From: Spisula solida
Lineage: Eukaryota > Mollusca > Bivalvia > Venerida > Mactridae
DNA: 64,000 nucleotides
Assembly (NCBI GenBank): GCA_947247005.1
Contig: OX365944.1
Coordinates: 3,112,501-3,176,500, forward strand
Direction of reading: 5' to 3'
Part shown: piece by piece, positions 40,779-54,200 of the stretch
How the letters are laid out: the number at the start of each line of letters is the position of its first letter
Position numbering within the stretch: the stretch's first letter is position 1
Translations under genes and position numbers: made by a program
Notes under the pieces: generated by a model
Databases searched by the model: none
What the model saw: only the letters and a program-made list of their open reading frames with translations
Told to the model about the DNA's origin: nothing

Positions 40779-41587
40779 CGTGTTTACAAATGAAAATGAC
40801 AATATAAACACTGCACGGTACACTTGACTCTAGCTTCAGGTGAAGTCTGAGACTAAATATCGTTTTTAAAGTGATTATGAACAAAATAAGAGATCGGAAA
40901 TGCATTTAATTGTCATTTTTAATTGCAAACAAATGCTAGTGTTATCTCCGGCGCACTACATGTATATAAGATACGACTCGTGAATTACAATAAGAGATGT
41001 CAGGATACATGCTTTATACAATTAATATGAGAAAATAACACCCATTTCTGTAATAAAATATGTCAGCGTGAAATGCACCATTCTTTGTTGTGGATTGGAC
41101 GTGAAATGCACCATCGTTTCTTTCTGCGTGGGATGCACCAATTCATCTAAAATTGATAAATCTCGTAATATGATAAATATGAGCCAATGAATTGTGCTGA
41201 CATACATTATAAACTATTGCTAGGAAGTAGTTGCCTTAAATACTCCATAAACGTGCGATTTGGTCACAAAAACACTAAAATTCATCAATAGCGTGAAATA
41301 CACCATGGCTTCTTGTGCTCGACTCGACATTTTGGTCTTAATGTTCTCAGAAAGTAAACATACCAGACAAGCATGTTATACACCGCTGGAAAGCGCGTTT
41401 TAAGTACCATATGATAGGGTATGTAAGATGTTTAAATTCCGTACTCACCTTGAAATAATAGTCCCAAAACGATAATATTCGTGTCTACGCCGCCATCTTG
41501 TTTCAAATTATGGTCACGTGTTTATCCCCCTGAAACCGTATATCAATTTACTGTAACAAACTACCGAGATAAATATGTCGTACACCG

Positions 41588-41757
41588 TCATAATATCGAG
41601 TACGCTCCAGGTACTCGAGTTGAAACATATCGGGACGTACGCTCCAAGTACCCCGTAATAAGATCGAGTACGCTCCAGGTACTCGAGATGAAAACTATAT
41701 CGGGACGTACACTCCAGGTACCCCGTAATAAGACCAGGTACGCTCGATGTACCGTAT
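41588..41757 (+). repeat. 70-bp tandem repeat, about 2.4 copies
   Basis: ATCGAGTACGCTCCAGGTAC and CATATCGGGACGTACGCTCC, then CCCCGTAATAAGA, repeat at a 69-70 base period. The inner GGTACTCGAG stretch is partly palindromic. Confidence 0.75.
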
Positions 41758-44649
41758 AAAAATCATGTCTACAGTAAATATGTATTTTAACCAAATGTGA
41801 CTTATCTAAACAAATGAGACCTTTTAAGATATGCCAGTTTTTTATTTGAGACAACGCTCGGACAAGTCTTAAATGCTCATAAAAAACTACAGTCAGATGA
41901 CTGAATTTTGTAACCACAGGGACCTCAGCCACCACTGGTAACTCAGTAGAGACCGAGAGAAACCCCATGGAAATGCAAAATATATTTTATATTGAGTCAG
42001 TGTTAATAAACACATAGATATGCCCTCGGTTGCCTCCAAGCGACAGAATTTTCCGCCAACATGACAAATGTGAGTATGAAATACATGATGAAAGATCAAC
42101 TAAAGTTGGAAAAGCAAAAACATGTTTCAGGCAAGTAATATATCAAATTAAGTAGGGTCATTAATTGCAACTATAGTACGGAGATATTGACACGATCTCA
42201 ACCTTATGCATGAGTATACTACAAGTATCAATTTCCGCTATCAAATCGTGCCCTATCTGACCTAAATTAATATTTTTGTTTGTATTCCTACTCATGCCTA
42301 ATTATGATACTTCCGCTTATGAGTATATATAACCTGTGATATAAATATAGACGATGAAATAAATCAGCTGTTAAAATACTAATTGAAGGTCAAGGATCGC
42401 GTCAATTTATCCTCGCTATAATAGGCGATTATTACGCCGTTAAACAGAGTTATGGTCACTGGTTGAATCACTAGTGTCATGCATCTTGCTGAATAATCTG
42501 TATACAAGTGTACTTTATGAACGCATCAGTGTCGGTGTCCTGTCTTTCCCTTGACGGAATCGAATAGAAACAACTTCACAACATTTATATTGACCTAATC
42601 AACACCAATATTAACATTACTAACACTTCTGGTAATCGGTTCACGACAACATCTCCATCACTAGGAAGCACGTATTTAAGAATCACCTTGTACTGCAGAC
42701 TTCTTATGAGTGGATTCGATGTAGCTTGGATACTGTTTGACGCCGGTGTTATCGTCTGGTTACCATATCGAAGCAGTGATGCGTATTTAATTCCCGATAC
42801 ACCATATTTCTGTTGTGACCCATACATGTGGTAGTGTACGTGACGCAAATAACATCAAACTGGAAAAATAACAAACTGAACGGCAGAACAATGACACGAA
42901 TATAATGATAATAGTAATTAATATATATATTTTTTTAATAATGTTAAATCTAGCGGCTCTAGGCCGAATATGATATATTAGAATATTAACCGTGAGAAAC
43001 AACAAATGGTTGATATTGTTGAAAGGGTGTGGTAGGGTGGGTGCAACTTTCACCGTTGCTGTCGGACAAACAAGTGGTCATATACGTGGCAGAACTTGTG
43101 ATATTCACGCTCGGTGAATATCGGAGTCACGCGAGAGTAACCATGACAACCACATAGCGTCGCCGTGTATCAATTGACGGGCCGTGTGTATACACCCGGC
43201 AACCACGTGAATTTTCCCGTAATAAATTAGATTAATTCATGGGTGAATTAATCTTCATTATATCGTACGAAGGTAAATTTAAGCATGTTTTCGAATGCTT
43301 TCGATTCACAAAGATGTTTTTGATCACCCACAGCTTTAAATAGATGATTAATGTCGTAAATGCTTTAAATTATGAAAATAACAAAATACACCCAGTGACT
43401 GTACGATCACTTCTTCTGGAAATACACCTTGTATAAGAATTCTAAATTGAACCAAAAAAAATATTTTTTTTTAGGTACTGTTTATTAATGATACAGTTAC
43501 CTGTGGTACAAACATGACAAAGTTTCAATAATATGTACGAATTGCAACAATGGGTAGTAATATTGCATTAACGATATTTACAACGCCGACGAACGTGAAC
43601 AAGTGAATGTTCTTCGAAAAGTCGAACTAAAAGCTGTTGACCGGTGGGGTTTAAAACAATATTTTAAAAGAAAGTAACAAATGTAAGTTATGATATGTTA
43701 CAGACGGGAATACATCTTACAACCTTGCTAAACATAACATTAGTATGACTTTTATTCTGATAATAATGTACGAGCCTGTACATGCTGCATAATCTTTGAT
43801 TTGTTTTTATTTGGTATACTCCATGTATTGCATTTCGTGCAACATATTTATAGGAAATCCGATTGCGCGGAGCTGCAACGAAAGCTGTCATACACTAAGT
43901 ACATAAGAAACGCATATGTTATATTTTGTCCATAGGGTTACATGTTAAACCGGTCATTTTGTTAAGTCCACGTTTTCTATCAGTTACTTTGTGCATAATT
44001 ATCCAATGACCTCCCTTTACGCACCCAACAACCGTTACATTACGTCCCCCTCTGAGAAATCTCGTCCCAAGATTTGGTCTGGGAAATACGTGGGTAAGGC
44101 AACTCCGGTCTAGCAGTTGAACTTCATCCCACCATGTGTAACGTGCCGGGCGGACAGACACCAACAAATCCCGTCAGTGAAAAGCTAGCTCACCACTAAG
44201 GGTGGTTTGTTATATGCCATTCTACTCTAATGACAACCTACAAGGCTTACTGCGTGCATAATTACCCAATGACCTCCCTTTAGGCACCCAACAACCGTAA
44301 CATCTGCTTTAACTTTCTATCTGTATTCACATGAGACTCTTAATTTATTTGAAGGTTTTTAAATGCAAGTTGTTTTAAACGAGCATTTTGCCGGTAAATA
44401 ACGCATTCAGCAATTTCTTCCTAGAATTCATGGCTGAAAAGGTAGTTTTGAAACAGATTACTGTAACAACTTTAATGTGTATGCGATCGAAACACACCAA
44501 ACACCTTGTTCTGTGTGACCTTCAAAAAAGCCATAGGCTAACATGTAACCCTATGGAGAATATGTAACATGTGAGTTCTTTAAGTTCTCAGTGCATAAAC
44601 GGATACGTATAATTATTATATATACATGGTAGTGGAATAAACATATGAG
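41758..44649. other. Intergenic sequence
   Basis: No gene supported. A 48-base direct repeat (GCATAATTATCCAATGACCT...) occurs at about 43994 and 44258. The inverted copy of the GGTAACTGTATCATTAAT motif is at about 43480-43498. Confidence 0.4.
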
Positions 44650-44911
44650 CCAGTCTTCAGGAAAACCTTCTATATTGATATTATGTAATTACAGCATGTA
44701 ACAAGCTTTTAAAAAAGCTTTCAAATAAGAAAAAATGACATATTAATAGATTCAAGTTTAAGTCATTTATCCATAGATTACCAGTCTTCAGGAAAACCTT
44801 CTATATTGATATTATGTAATTACAGCATGTAACAAGCTTTTAAAAAAGCTTTCAAATAAGAAAAAATGACATATTAATAGATTCAAGTTTAAGTCATTTA
44901 TCCATAGATTA
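44650..44911 (+). repeat. Exact 131-bp tandem duplication
   Basis: 44650-44780 and 44781-44911 read identically by eye, starting CCAGTCTTCAGGAAAACC and ending CCATAGATTA. Confidence 0.9.
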
Positions 44912-45599
44912 CTATATCTTAGCTTTAAAATTTCTTATGAGTAATGTCGAAATCATTTACTTCGTTGCTATGGTGACCAATTTCAGATAAGTACTCTGGT
45001 TGAGAAAAACGAGCAGTTAGTTGTTGGAACAGTAGTAGTCTTTCTCTAAATGAGAACGTTTATTATTTGGATGTATAGTTCAAAACTTAAAACATCATTC
45101 TAAAACTTGATACCATTTTGATCAGTTTATGCGAAGAGTTGATCAAATGCAGTATTTATAAAGTACTTGTTACAATGACGTCGAATAACGTTTGAATGAC
45201 GCTTGCGACGTCACGCAAAAAGGGTCTGAATCGGGCCTCAACTAAACAGCTGTAACTTCCTAAAAATCATGATATTAACAAACTTTTTTTTGCATTTTGC
45301 TTCATTAAGATTACTCTTGTAGATAATAAAAATCTCATTACTGGAGACTGGCTCCTATATATTTCCCGTGAATTAAACAAGAGCAAGCATATCCGTATAA
45401 TACTTGTACATGTACTGTATTTTGTAACTGGGTAGGTCGATACAATCAAACACAACACAAGCGTATACTATCCAATATAAATTTATTCCAGTTAACACAC
45501 GATTTGCGTGTTACATGTAATGACATAATTTTATAATGACATTTAACATTTATATACAACTTGAATCAACAACGTAAACAACGTAAAACATAGTATCGG
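44912..45599. other. Intergenic sequence
   Basis: No recognised gene or repeat. Confidence 0.4.
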
Positions 45600-46191
45600 A
45601 GGTCCACATTCCGTGATCGTCGGGATTCCGGTGATATCTCATTTCTCGCGAGATTTGATGACGTCATAATCGTGCCCCTCGGTAAATATCAACAAAAGCA
45701 TTTTGCAAATGGCAGACGAAAATAGAGGCTTAAATTGCATCTAAAATGGTAAAAATCGTACAAATGCACTCACATGCGTAAAATATTACATTTTCTATAA
45801 GTTTTCAATGCATGGTCACTTCAGTGCTCCAATTTTGCCACAAAACTTACATATTAAACAATTGTGTCAATTAGTTTGCAAGGTACCCGGATGTTTGATT
45901 GACATTTTCAGACCGGAGGTAAAGAAATATACACAAAATCTTGTAAGATTTACTTCCCTTGGCAGAATGTCACCGGAATGAGGAACATCTAAAAAATGGC
46001 TGTCGATTTTGACTGTATTGCTTATTTTATGTCAATCATTCGTGAATATTATTGCAGCCACGATAAAAGATGATGCAATATGTTGGAAAAGGATAATTCT
46101 ATCAAAGTATGAGTAGTTTCTTGCAGAATCTGGGTCGTTTATTGTGCAAATTTTCGCAAATCGATGCTTATCCCACCGGAATGAGGACCTT
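45600..46191. mobile_element. Possible MITE with AGGTCC/CCGGAATG ends
   Basis: AGGTCCACATTCCG at the left and CCGGAATGAGGACCT at the right are inverted. A further CACCGGAATGAGGAAC lies inside at about 45970. Limits are approximate. Confidence 0.35.
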
Positions 46192-47091
46192 CGAGGCTAT
46201 TATCTGACCACTATAAGCTGAGACTTCTAGCTTGAGCTCGTTCAAGACTAATGAGTCTCGGTTAAATGTGGTTTACTAATTTATTTATATTTACTAACAT
46301 TATTAGTGCTAGGTGAATGGTCGATAGAACATTTTGACACGAGACATTATAAACAATAGAGCACGGAAAACACAAAAACGAACTCACAAAAAAAACGAAA
46401 ATGCACGGAAACAAATACAAATTGTTGTATAGGTCGCCTGGGAGTATTCCGTTGTGTACAATTAGTGAGAATAATAAATCACTCCATACGCGTTTAGTAA
46501 ATGTTATAATGGTATTTATGGAACAACGTGTATTGACATAGCATTTTTAGTAAAGACGAATAAAGCCGTGAGATAATTGATATGAACTAAATATGAACAA
46601 AACATGGATAAACAAATCAGGTATAAATATATTACATCAGTACTTAGATGAACCACATGTTGAGCAACGGGCTTATGAGTAAGTATGTACGAAGTAATAT
46701 ATAGACCAACTCACTCAAATAATTAGAGATGGCATATATACTTTGTATATATTAGTATTCTAGGGCCATATTCAGAGCCAAAAAAGCACCGACGCACATA
46801 TGTTCTACGGTCTATATGAGCTATTTTCTTTCTTCAAGAGCATGCTTACTTGGGTAATTTCTCAAATTGTCACTGGTGCAAGCGCCTTGTTGTGGCTACG
46901 GGCCTGTATTCACTGTACATGCGCATAATTAGATATATACATAAATTAATGGTGAAGACATAAAAAGCAAAGCAGCAATCTTAAATCCTGATGTACAAAG
47001 GTGAGCGACACAACAACAATACAATTGAAGAATTTCTTAATAGAACATTTCTTGCATTTTGACTTGACGCAGTGAGATAAACTAGATACCT
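46192..47091. other. Intergenic sequence
   Basis: AT-rich, no recognised gene or repeat. Confidence 0.4.
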
Positions 47092-47309
47092 ATATCGCTG
47101 GCTTAGAATTAGAAGGTCGTACGACCATATAAGACTCGGGCATATTTGAAATATGCATCTCAAGAGCCTATTATCATGAAAATCGGAAGTCGTCATGTTG
47201 ACCAAACTGAAGTTGAAAAAGCTGGCTTTTCCAAAAGTAAAGAGTAGTTTTCAGACAGTTTTTTCTTGTTTTCTCGAAATATCGATTTTGTTCTTACGAC
47301 CAGCGATAT
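47092..47309 (+). mobile_element. MITE family 1, copy 3
   Basis: Begins ATATCGCTGGCTTAGAAT and ends GACCAGCGATAT. The body shares GAAATATGCATCTCAAG, TCATGAAAATCGGAAG and TTTTCAGACAGTTT with 8763-9025. Confidence 0.7.
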
Positions 47310-48072
47310 CTGAATAACGAAGAGATTTCGAAAGCGAAAGTAAAAAACAATAATGTACTTATTTTTAAGGTCGTCGTAAACAGAGACCTCTGTGTTAGCA
47401 AGATGGGGGTTTTTACAAACAAGGCCTAATATTTGGCCTATTTAATGCATTGTCCCTTTGTCTTCGTAGCTTCATAATGTTTGGATAACCAAGTTCGAAT
47501 ACTTCAAAAATCTCTACGGAACGTCAACTACAGTGTGTGTGGCTTCTGTTTTAGCCAATCAAATCATTTCATACAGATTATGCAAGTTTGCATTAACCAA
47601 TCATAAATGTGGGCGTAAACTTTCGGACCTCTGCGTTACCTAAACCGACCGCGTTCCTATGTGACGTAAGATCTGTACTTAATCGGTTTGTTAATTCGGA
47701 ATATACAATATACGTGTCATCAGTCATATCTGTATTACATATAATTATCTAATAAAATTGCCAGATACAACTTAGTACCCTGATAATCTAATCGTTAAGC
47801 CAGCAGAAGTGGAATTTGCATAATTGTAAACTGTGATAAAAATCTTTCAAGTAGAATTATCAGATGTTGTCAGCGTGATACTTAATCTGTTTCTATCCTT
47901 CTTTGTTTCATACATTTCTGTTCATTTCCTATTTTCTTTCTCTTTCTTATATGTACAAAATATCAATTTAAAGAATACAAAACACAAAATCTATTTACAA
48001 AATGTCCTCAAAAACTTACACACAAAAATGGCCTGAAAATGCCACATTACAACAAGATAAATGTCATAAGAA
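47310..48072. other. Region downstream of the EGF-receptor stop
   Basis: Contains the likely 3' UTR of the minus-strand receptor in its upper part. No clear minus-strand AATAAA was placed and nothing else is recognised. Confidence 0.35.
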
Positions 48073-48226
48073 CTATAGTTCGTCTTTATAAACAGGACTG
48101 TCGTAAAGACCTTCAGCGCCTGTGTTTCCGGTATGTTGATGGGGTCGGACATATGTATCTCTTCCATCTTCGTCGGTTATAATTACTGACTTTCGGCTAG
48201 TTCGATCTTTATTCATCCGTAAACGT
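48073..48226 (-). CDS. Receptor exon 4, cytoplasmic tail
   Basis: Acceptor CCTTTACAG in phase 2 completes an Arg codon. The tail is basic at the membrane (RRLRMNKDRTSRK), then acidic. It has two YxxP motifs (YVRP, YDSP), the type bound by Crk-family SH2 domains, and ends VYKDEL before TAG. The KDEL is cytosolic in this topology, so it should not act as an ER retrieval signal. Confidence 0.85.
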
Positions 48227-51200
48227 CTGTAAAGGAAAGTTGATCCTTAAAATGCAATATCAACGACTTGTAACAAGAAATATTCCGTAATCAAGTCTCC
48301 ATGACACGTTTAATAGCATGAAAATGTACTAGCGTATGTACAGTGAACACAAATGGACTAGCATTGTATAAATACTCATTTGCGATACCCTTTTAGCTAA
48401 CTGGTTCAACATCAAACTAGGTTTTAAGAGTGTAAAACTATGACCAAAGTTCTCAGAAATGCTCAATATGTGGTCCTCCTCAAACGGAAGTATCTACAGT
48501 TCCCGTCCACACAGCGGGCTATTATGTACGTCACAGGGTAAAAACCAAGACTTAATCTTTAAATGCTATCTACTCTTATAACGATCTGTTGTATATTTAT
48601 GTCACATGGTCAAACACTAGGTTTTCAGGAGTGAAAACATAACATGTGGCGTAAACAATATCGGTTTTCTGTACATGCATGTCATTAGAGTCATAATGCA
48701 TTTAACTCATTCAAATTGTCGAGGGTTTCAGGTGAGCGTTACAGAACCTCTTTGGTCCCTTGTATCGTGGTGTTGCAATAGCCGAACCGTATGTAGTCCC
48801 GCTTTGCGAGACTACGGCACCGTACAGTTTTGTAATCCATTAAAGATAAAATACTGTTTATGTCCAATGTTTGGCCCACATATGGACATACAATTTGTGT
48901 TTCTAAATAAGACATTCAATATCAAACACATACGTATACAAATGTATAGATTCATTATAGCCTAGTGGTATAATGTGTTCGTATTTTGCAATGGTATCAA
49001 ATGACTTTCAATGAACCAAAGGCTCGCTAAATACAATGTCCAGAACTCCAGAAGTTTATATTGATTGACCACTCGTGATAGATGCTCAATGTACATTATT
49101 GGTTCGAATGTCACTACATCTTTTAATGCGGAAGATAGCCTTTATTTGCCAGTCAGCTTTCTGTCATATGTGTGCTTCCACCCGGATTTGAACCCGGGTC
49201 GCGAGATTAGACTACAAGCGCACTACCCATTGAGCTACAGGCGTAAACTATTACAAATGTCTTACCTGAACATACATATCAGCATTGTGACACAAATAAC
49301 AGTTAAGACAAACCCAACAGCGATCATAGTAATACCAACAATAGTCATTGAATAAATGCTTTCGTCACTAGGTGTTGGCTCTTTTTCCTTTGTAGTTGTA
49401 TTTTCTGTTGAAGATATATAATATAGATCTAAAATCAGGTAAATTATTATATCAAATAAGTTGCTACAGCATTTACCTGTTGATATACATGAACATTTGT
49501 TTTATTTTTGACAACTATGCTTTTACCTATTTGCATTAGACATATAATTATGGTAACCATTACAAACTTTGCGAAGTACTGTACATTAATTGGATATGTT
49601 GACAGAATAAGTCTTTATAAGTATCCTGGATAGTGATAACTTATTCTGGTGTCTAATGGCCACAAAGACACCTTTCACACACCTTTGTTACAGTTGATAC
49701 CAACTTTACCTCCAACCCACGATATGGATTTGTTAACCACACCTACTAAGCAGAGTTTTGAAGATGATGTAACATAATAACACTGACCGTGCTGCTCTGT
49801 ACACATGTATCTATTCATAAGAAATAATAAAATATAAAACAATACTTACCGTTTGTGCCGTAATTGATCAACGGACAACCAGAAATACGGCAGTGGCCCC
49901 TGTATATGTCACAGCACTTACATTCACCTGGACATCTAAGGTCGCACATTTCACCCCACATACCAGGACGACACGATTCACAGGAACCGGTGTATATGTT
50001 ACATGTAACGCATTCTGTACATTGCCTTTCACATTGCTGACCCCAGAACCCTTCAGGACACTGTGTACAGTATCCTTGTTCCTTATCACATACATCGCAT
50101 TCCGTGCACTCATGTTTACATTGCTGACCCCAGTAACCATGCTGACAACTTTTACAGAAACCATTCGATGTATAACATTCATAACACCCTACACACGCAT
50201 GTTCACAGTGCCGACCCCAGAAACTACCCAAACACTGTGTACAGTACCCTAGGTCTTTATGGCATATTTCACATTCCGTGCACTCATGTTCACAATGCCG
50301 ACCCCAATACCCATCTGTACACTGACTACAGTAACCAGTACTAAAACTACATGTTTCACACCCAGTGCACTCTTCTTCACATTGCTGACCCCAGAAGCCA
50401 CGAGGACACTGGCTGCAGTAACCAGTACTAAAACTACACCCATCACACCCAATACACGCTTCCTCACATTGCTGACCCCAGAAGCCACGAGGACACTGGC
50501 TGCAGTAACCAGTACTAAAACTACACACATCACACCCAATGCACGCTTCTTCACACTGCTGACCCCAGAATCCACGAGGACACTGGCTGCAGTAACCAGT
50601 ACTAAAACTACACACATCACACCCAATGCACGCTTCTTCACATTGCTGGCCCCAGAATCCACGAGGACATTGGCTGCAGTAACCAGTACTAAAACTACAC
50701 ACATCACACCCAATGCACGCTTCTTCACATTGCTGACCCCAGAATCCACGAGGACACTGACTGCAGTAACCAGTACTAAAACTACACACATCACACCCAA
50801 TGCACGCTTCTTCACATTGCTGGCCCCAGAATCCACGAGGACATTGTGTACAGTAACCAGTACTAAAACTACACACATCACACCCAATGCACGCTTCTTC
50901 ACATTGCTGACCCCAGAAGCCACGAGGACACTGGCTGCAGTAACCAGTACTAAAACTACACGCATCACACCCAATGCACGCTTCTTCACATTGCTGACCC
51001 CAGAAGCCACGAGGACACTGGCTGCAGTAACCAGTACTAAAACTACACACATCACACCCAATGCACGCTTCCTCACATTGCTGGCCCCAGAAGCCATGAG
51101 GACACTGGCTGCAGTAACCAGTACTAGAACTACACACATCACACCCAATGCACGCTTCCTCACAGTGCTGACCCCAGAATCCACGAGGACACTGGCTGCA

Positions 51201-54200
51201 GTAACCAGTACTAAAACTACACACATCACACCCAATGCACGCTTCTTCACATTGCTGACCCCAGAATCCACGAGGACACTGGCTGCAGTAACCAGTACTA
51301 AAACTACACACATCACACCCAATGCACGCTTCTTCACATTGCTGGCCCCAGAATCCACGAGGACATTGTGTACAGTAACCAGTACTAAAACTACACACAT
51401 CACACCCAATGCACTCTTTTTCACATTGCTGACCCCAAAAGCCACGAGGACATTGTGAACAGTAACCAGTATCTAAATCACATGCATCGCACCCAATGCA
51501 CGCTTCTTCACATTGCTGGCCCCAGAATCCACGAGGACATTGTCTACAGTAACCAGTACTAAAACTACACACATCACACCCAATGCACTCTTTCTCACAT
51601 TGCTGACCCCAAAAGCCACGAGGACATTGTGAACAGTAACCAGTATCTAAATCACATGCATCGCACCCAATGCACTCATGCTCACACTTTTGTCCCCAGT
51701 AACCATCCTGACATTGTTCACAATAACCATGAGTTTGTGAACATTTTATGCAGTGTTCAAATCTACAAGGATATTGACACCTACTTCCCCAAAAACCTAT
51801 TTCACACCCTTGACAATATCCGTTGTCTTTATAACATGAGTTGGAACTACATTTACAAGCGTGTTCATTACAGGTACTTCCATTAGTACTAGTACTGCAA
51901 TTTCGCTCACATTCAAGCCGCGTACATTCGTTTTCACAAAACGTCCCCCAATAACCACGCATGCACACGATACATGATGTATCACGACAAGAAACGCAAT
52001 TACCGGGACATTGTTCATTACAATAGTCACCGAACCACGAAGATTCGCACTTCGAGCATAGACCAGTATCTTGTTCACAGCTACGACAATTCGCAGCACA
52101 TGTACTGTTACAGTAAGGCCCGAAAAAGCCCCCGATACAATTAAGACAGACACCGTCTGTTTCATTACATGTGGCAGCAACATTACACCCAGATGCACAT
52201 CTTTGCTTGCATTCCGCTCCCCAATAGCCAACAGGACATTCCCCGCACGATTGCTTCACACACCCTTGAAGTAGAAAAACAAACTACTTGTTTTCATCGG
52301 TACGTTTAGTTACAAATGTATCGAAGTAGTTTTTGTTACAAATGCGTTAAAAAGTTCTTGTACATATTGAAAGCTGTTAGATTCTACATGTTTAGTATAC
52401 TGGTACGATACTGTCGCTCTATATGAAATGAAATTACGAGAACACTGCACTCGAACCATGCACACATATTTAGGTTTCAGGCTCATTTACGGTATTTTAG
52501 ATACGTAGAGATAGCCCAGTGAAATTATGCCCCATTTTTCATCTTAGTGCAAAGGTTAAAGTTTAGGTATAGGTTTTTTCATCTCTATATTTTCAAAGTG
52601 CATTCAGATATTGCTTTGCATACTTGTTCTCCATCATGAACCTAACCCCTACACAGGGATAGGTAACTCTATCACACATTGTGTTGAATGAATGCCCTCT
52701 TTTGGACTTGGAAATGCAAATGTTAAAGTTTAAGTATTGTTTAACCTCTAATATCGTCAAGGTGCATAGCCAAATTTCTTTGATACTTTGCATACTTGTT
52801 CACCATCATGACCCAACCCTTACACAGGGGTACATGTAAGTAACTCTATCAAGCATTTTGTTGAAATAATGCAGTCTTTTGGACTTGGAAATGCAAATTT
52901 CAAGTTTAGGTAGGTTTTTTTTTACCTCTAATATCTTCAAAGTGCATTGAAATATTGCTTTGATACTTTGCATACTTGTTCTCCATCATGACCCAATCCT
53001 ATACACAGGGGTGGGTATTTCAATCAAGCACTTTGGTGAAATTATGCCCCCTTTTGGACTTGGAAATGCAAATGTTAAAGTTTAGGTACATGTTTTTTTT
53101 ATCCTCTAATATCTCCAAAGTGTACTGATATATTGCTTTGATACTTTGCATACTTGTTCACCATCATGACCCCAACCCATACACAGGAGAACATAACTAT
53201 TTAGCATTTTGTTGAAATCATGTCCCCGTTTGGACTTGGAAATGCATATGTGTTTACCTTCATGACCCAGACGGCCTACTTGGGAGTAGGTAATGGTCCT
53301 GCATTTTGTCAAAAGTATCTCCCTATTTTGACTTAAAAGCCAAAAACCTCTACACAGCATAGGGTAATGCTGCTGTTACATGTTTGAAGCATTTGTCTTG
53401 ACTATACATTGTATAATAATTGTATTATTACTAACATGGCACAGCGAATAGTGGAGAGCGCTGTTCGTGGACATCTCTTCGTTGTACATTTTTAAAATGA
53501 TTTTTGGGAGGCGTTAAGCCTCTCATAACTACCATTGTCCATTTCTTAATACAACATTAACCGTCTTTAGGCTGCTATTTAATTCAATCAGCAACATTTG
53601 TTTATTCTAAGATCAACAATCATTGTGAATTGTTCGTTAAATCGATATTTTTGTAGATAATCACTACACCGGGCCGTTACCGAACTTGTTTCATAATATG
53701 AAAATGACGTGTTCATCAAATGTCCCGGCTGTATAGCTATTTTTAGAAACTTCAGACCACGGTCACGTGATGGTTTTATCAATGAATCGTATACCGTCAT
53801 CCTCATACATCAGTGGTTAGTCACGTTCCCAGACTATCGTTTCGGACGAAGGATACTCTGGTGAACGAGAATGTATACCGTCTGCAAAGTGCTGTTATGC
53901 AATCATATGGTTTCGCTATACGAGATAGCCGCTTTCTATAGACTGTCTCACGCTGTGAGCGAAGTGATTACAAGACGGTACTGTAGAATCTGATAAATAG
54001 GCGCGTAGTATTATTTTTAAGCCACATTTCATATACGCATTCAATACACGTATTACATATAACTTAATTTGCACCTTTTAACAGATATTTAGATACCCAA
54101 CATGCCTATATAGTCACATATGCCTATTTGGACATTCAAGACAAGATCGGCAGTAAGAAAACGAACATAAAACGTGTAAAGTCGGTTTAAGCGTTAGTAG

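Larger units (their letters stand above)
37582..41532. mobile_element. 3.95-kb DNA element with long terminal inverted repeats
   Basis: The left end CAGGGGGGATAAACACGTG is matched by the inverted right end CACGTGTTTATCCCCCTG. The inverted similarity extends about 470-490 bases inward on both sides (37582-38060 and 41055-41532). The element is flanked by a perfect 5-bp duplication, AAACC, at 37577-37581 and 41533-41537. Each arm holds an E-box (CACGTGAC), a YY1-like AAGATGGCGGC and a strong splice donor CAAG|GTGAGT. The 3-kb interior has no transposase frame and carries two copies of a smaller CAGTGG-ended element. It is non-autonomous; the superfamily is unassigned. Confidence 0.85.

Noticed and set aside
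49135..49244. Functional tRNA gene
   Set aside because: The A and B boxes and T arm are tRNA-like, but the acceptor and anticodon stems do not pair and a SINE tail follows that is shared with another locus.
50249..51458. Open frames of about 400 codons antisense to, and in another frame of, the EGF-repeat exon
   Set aside because: They are by-products of the 87-bp coding repeat; the EGF frame alone has family motifs and phase-consistent flanking exons.
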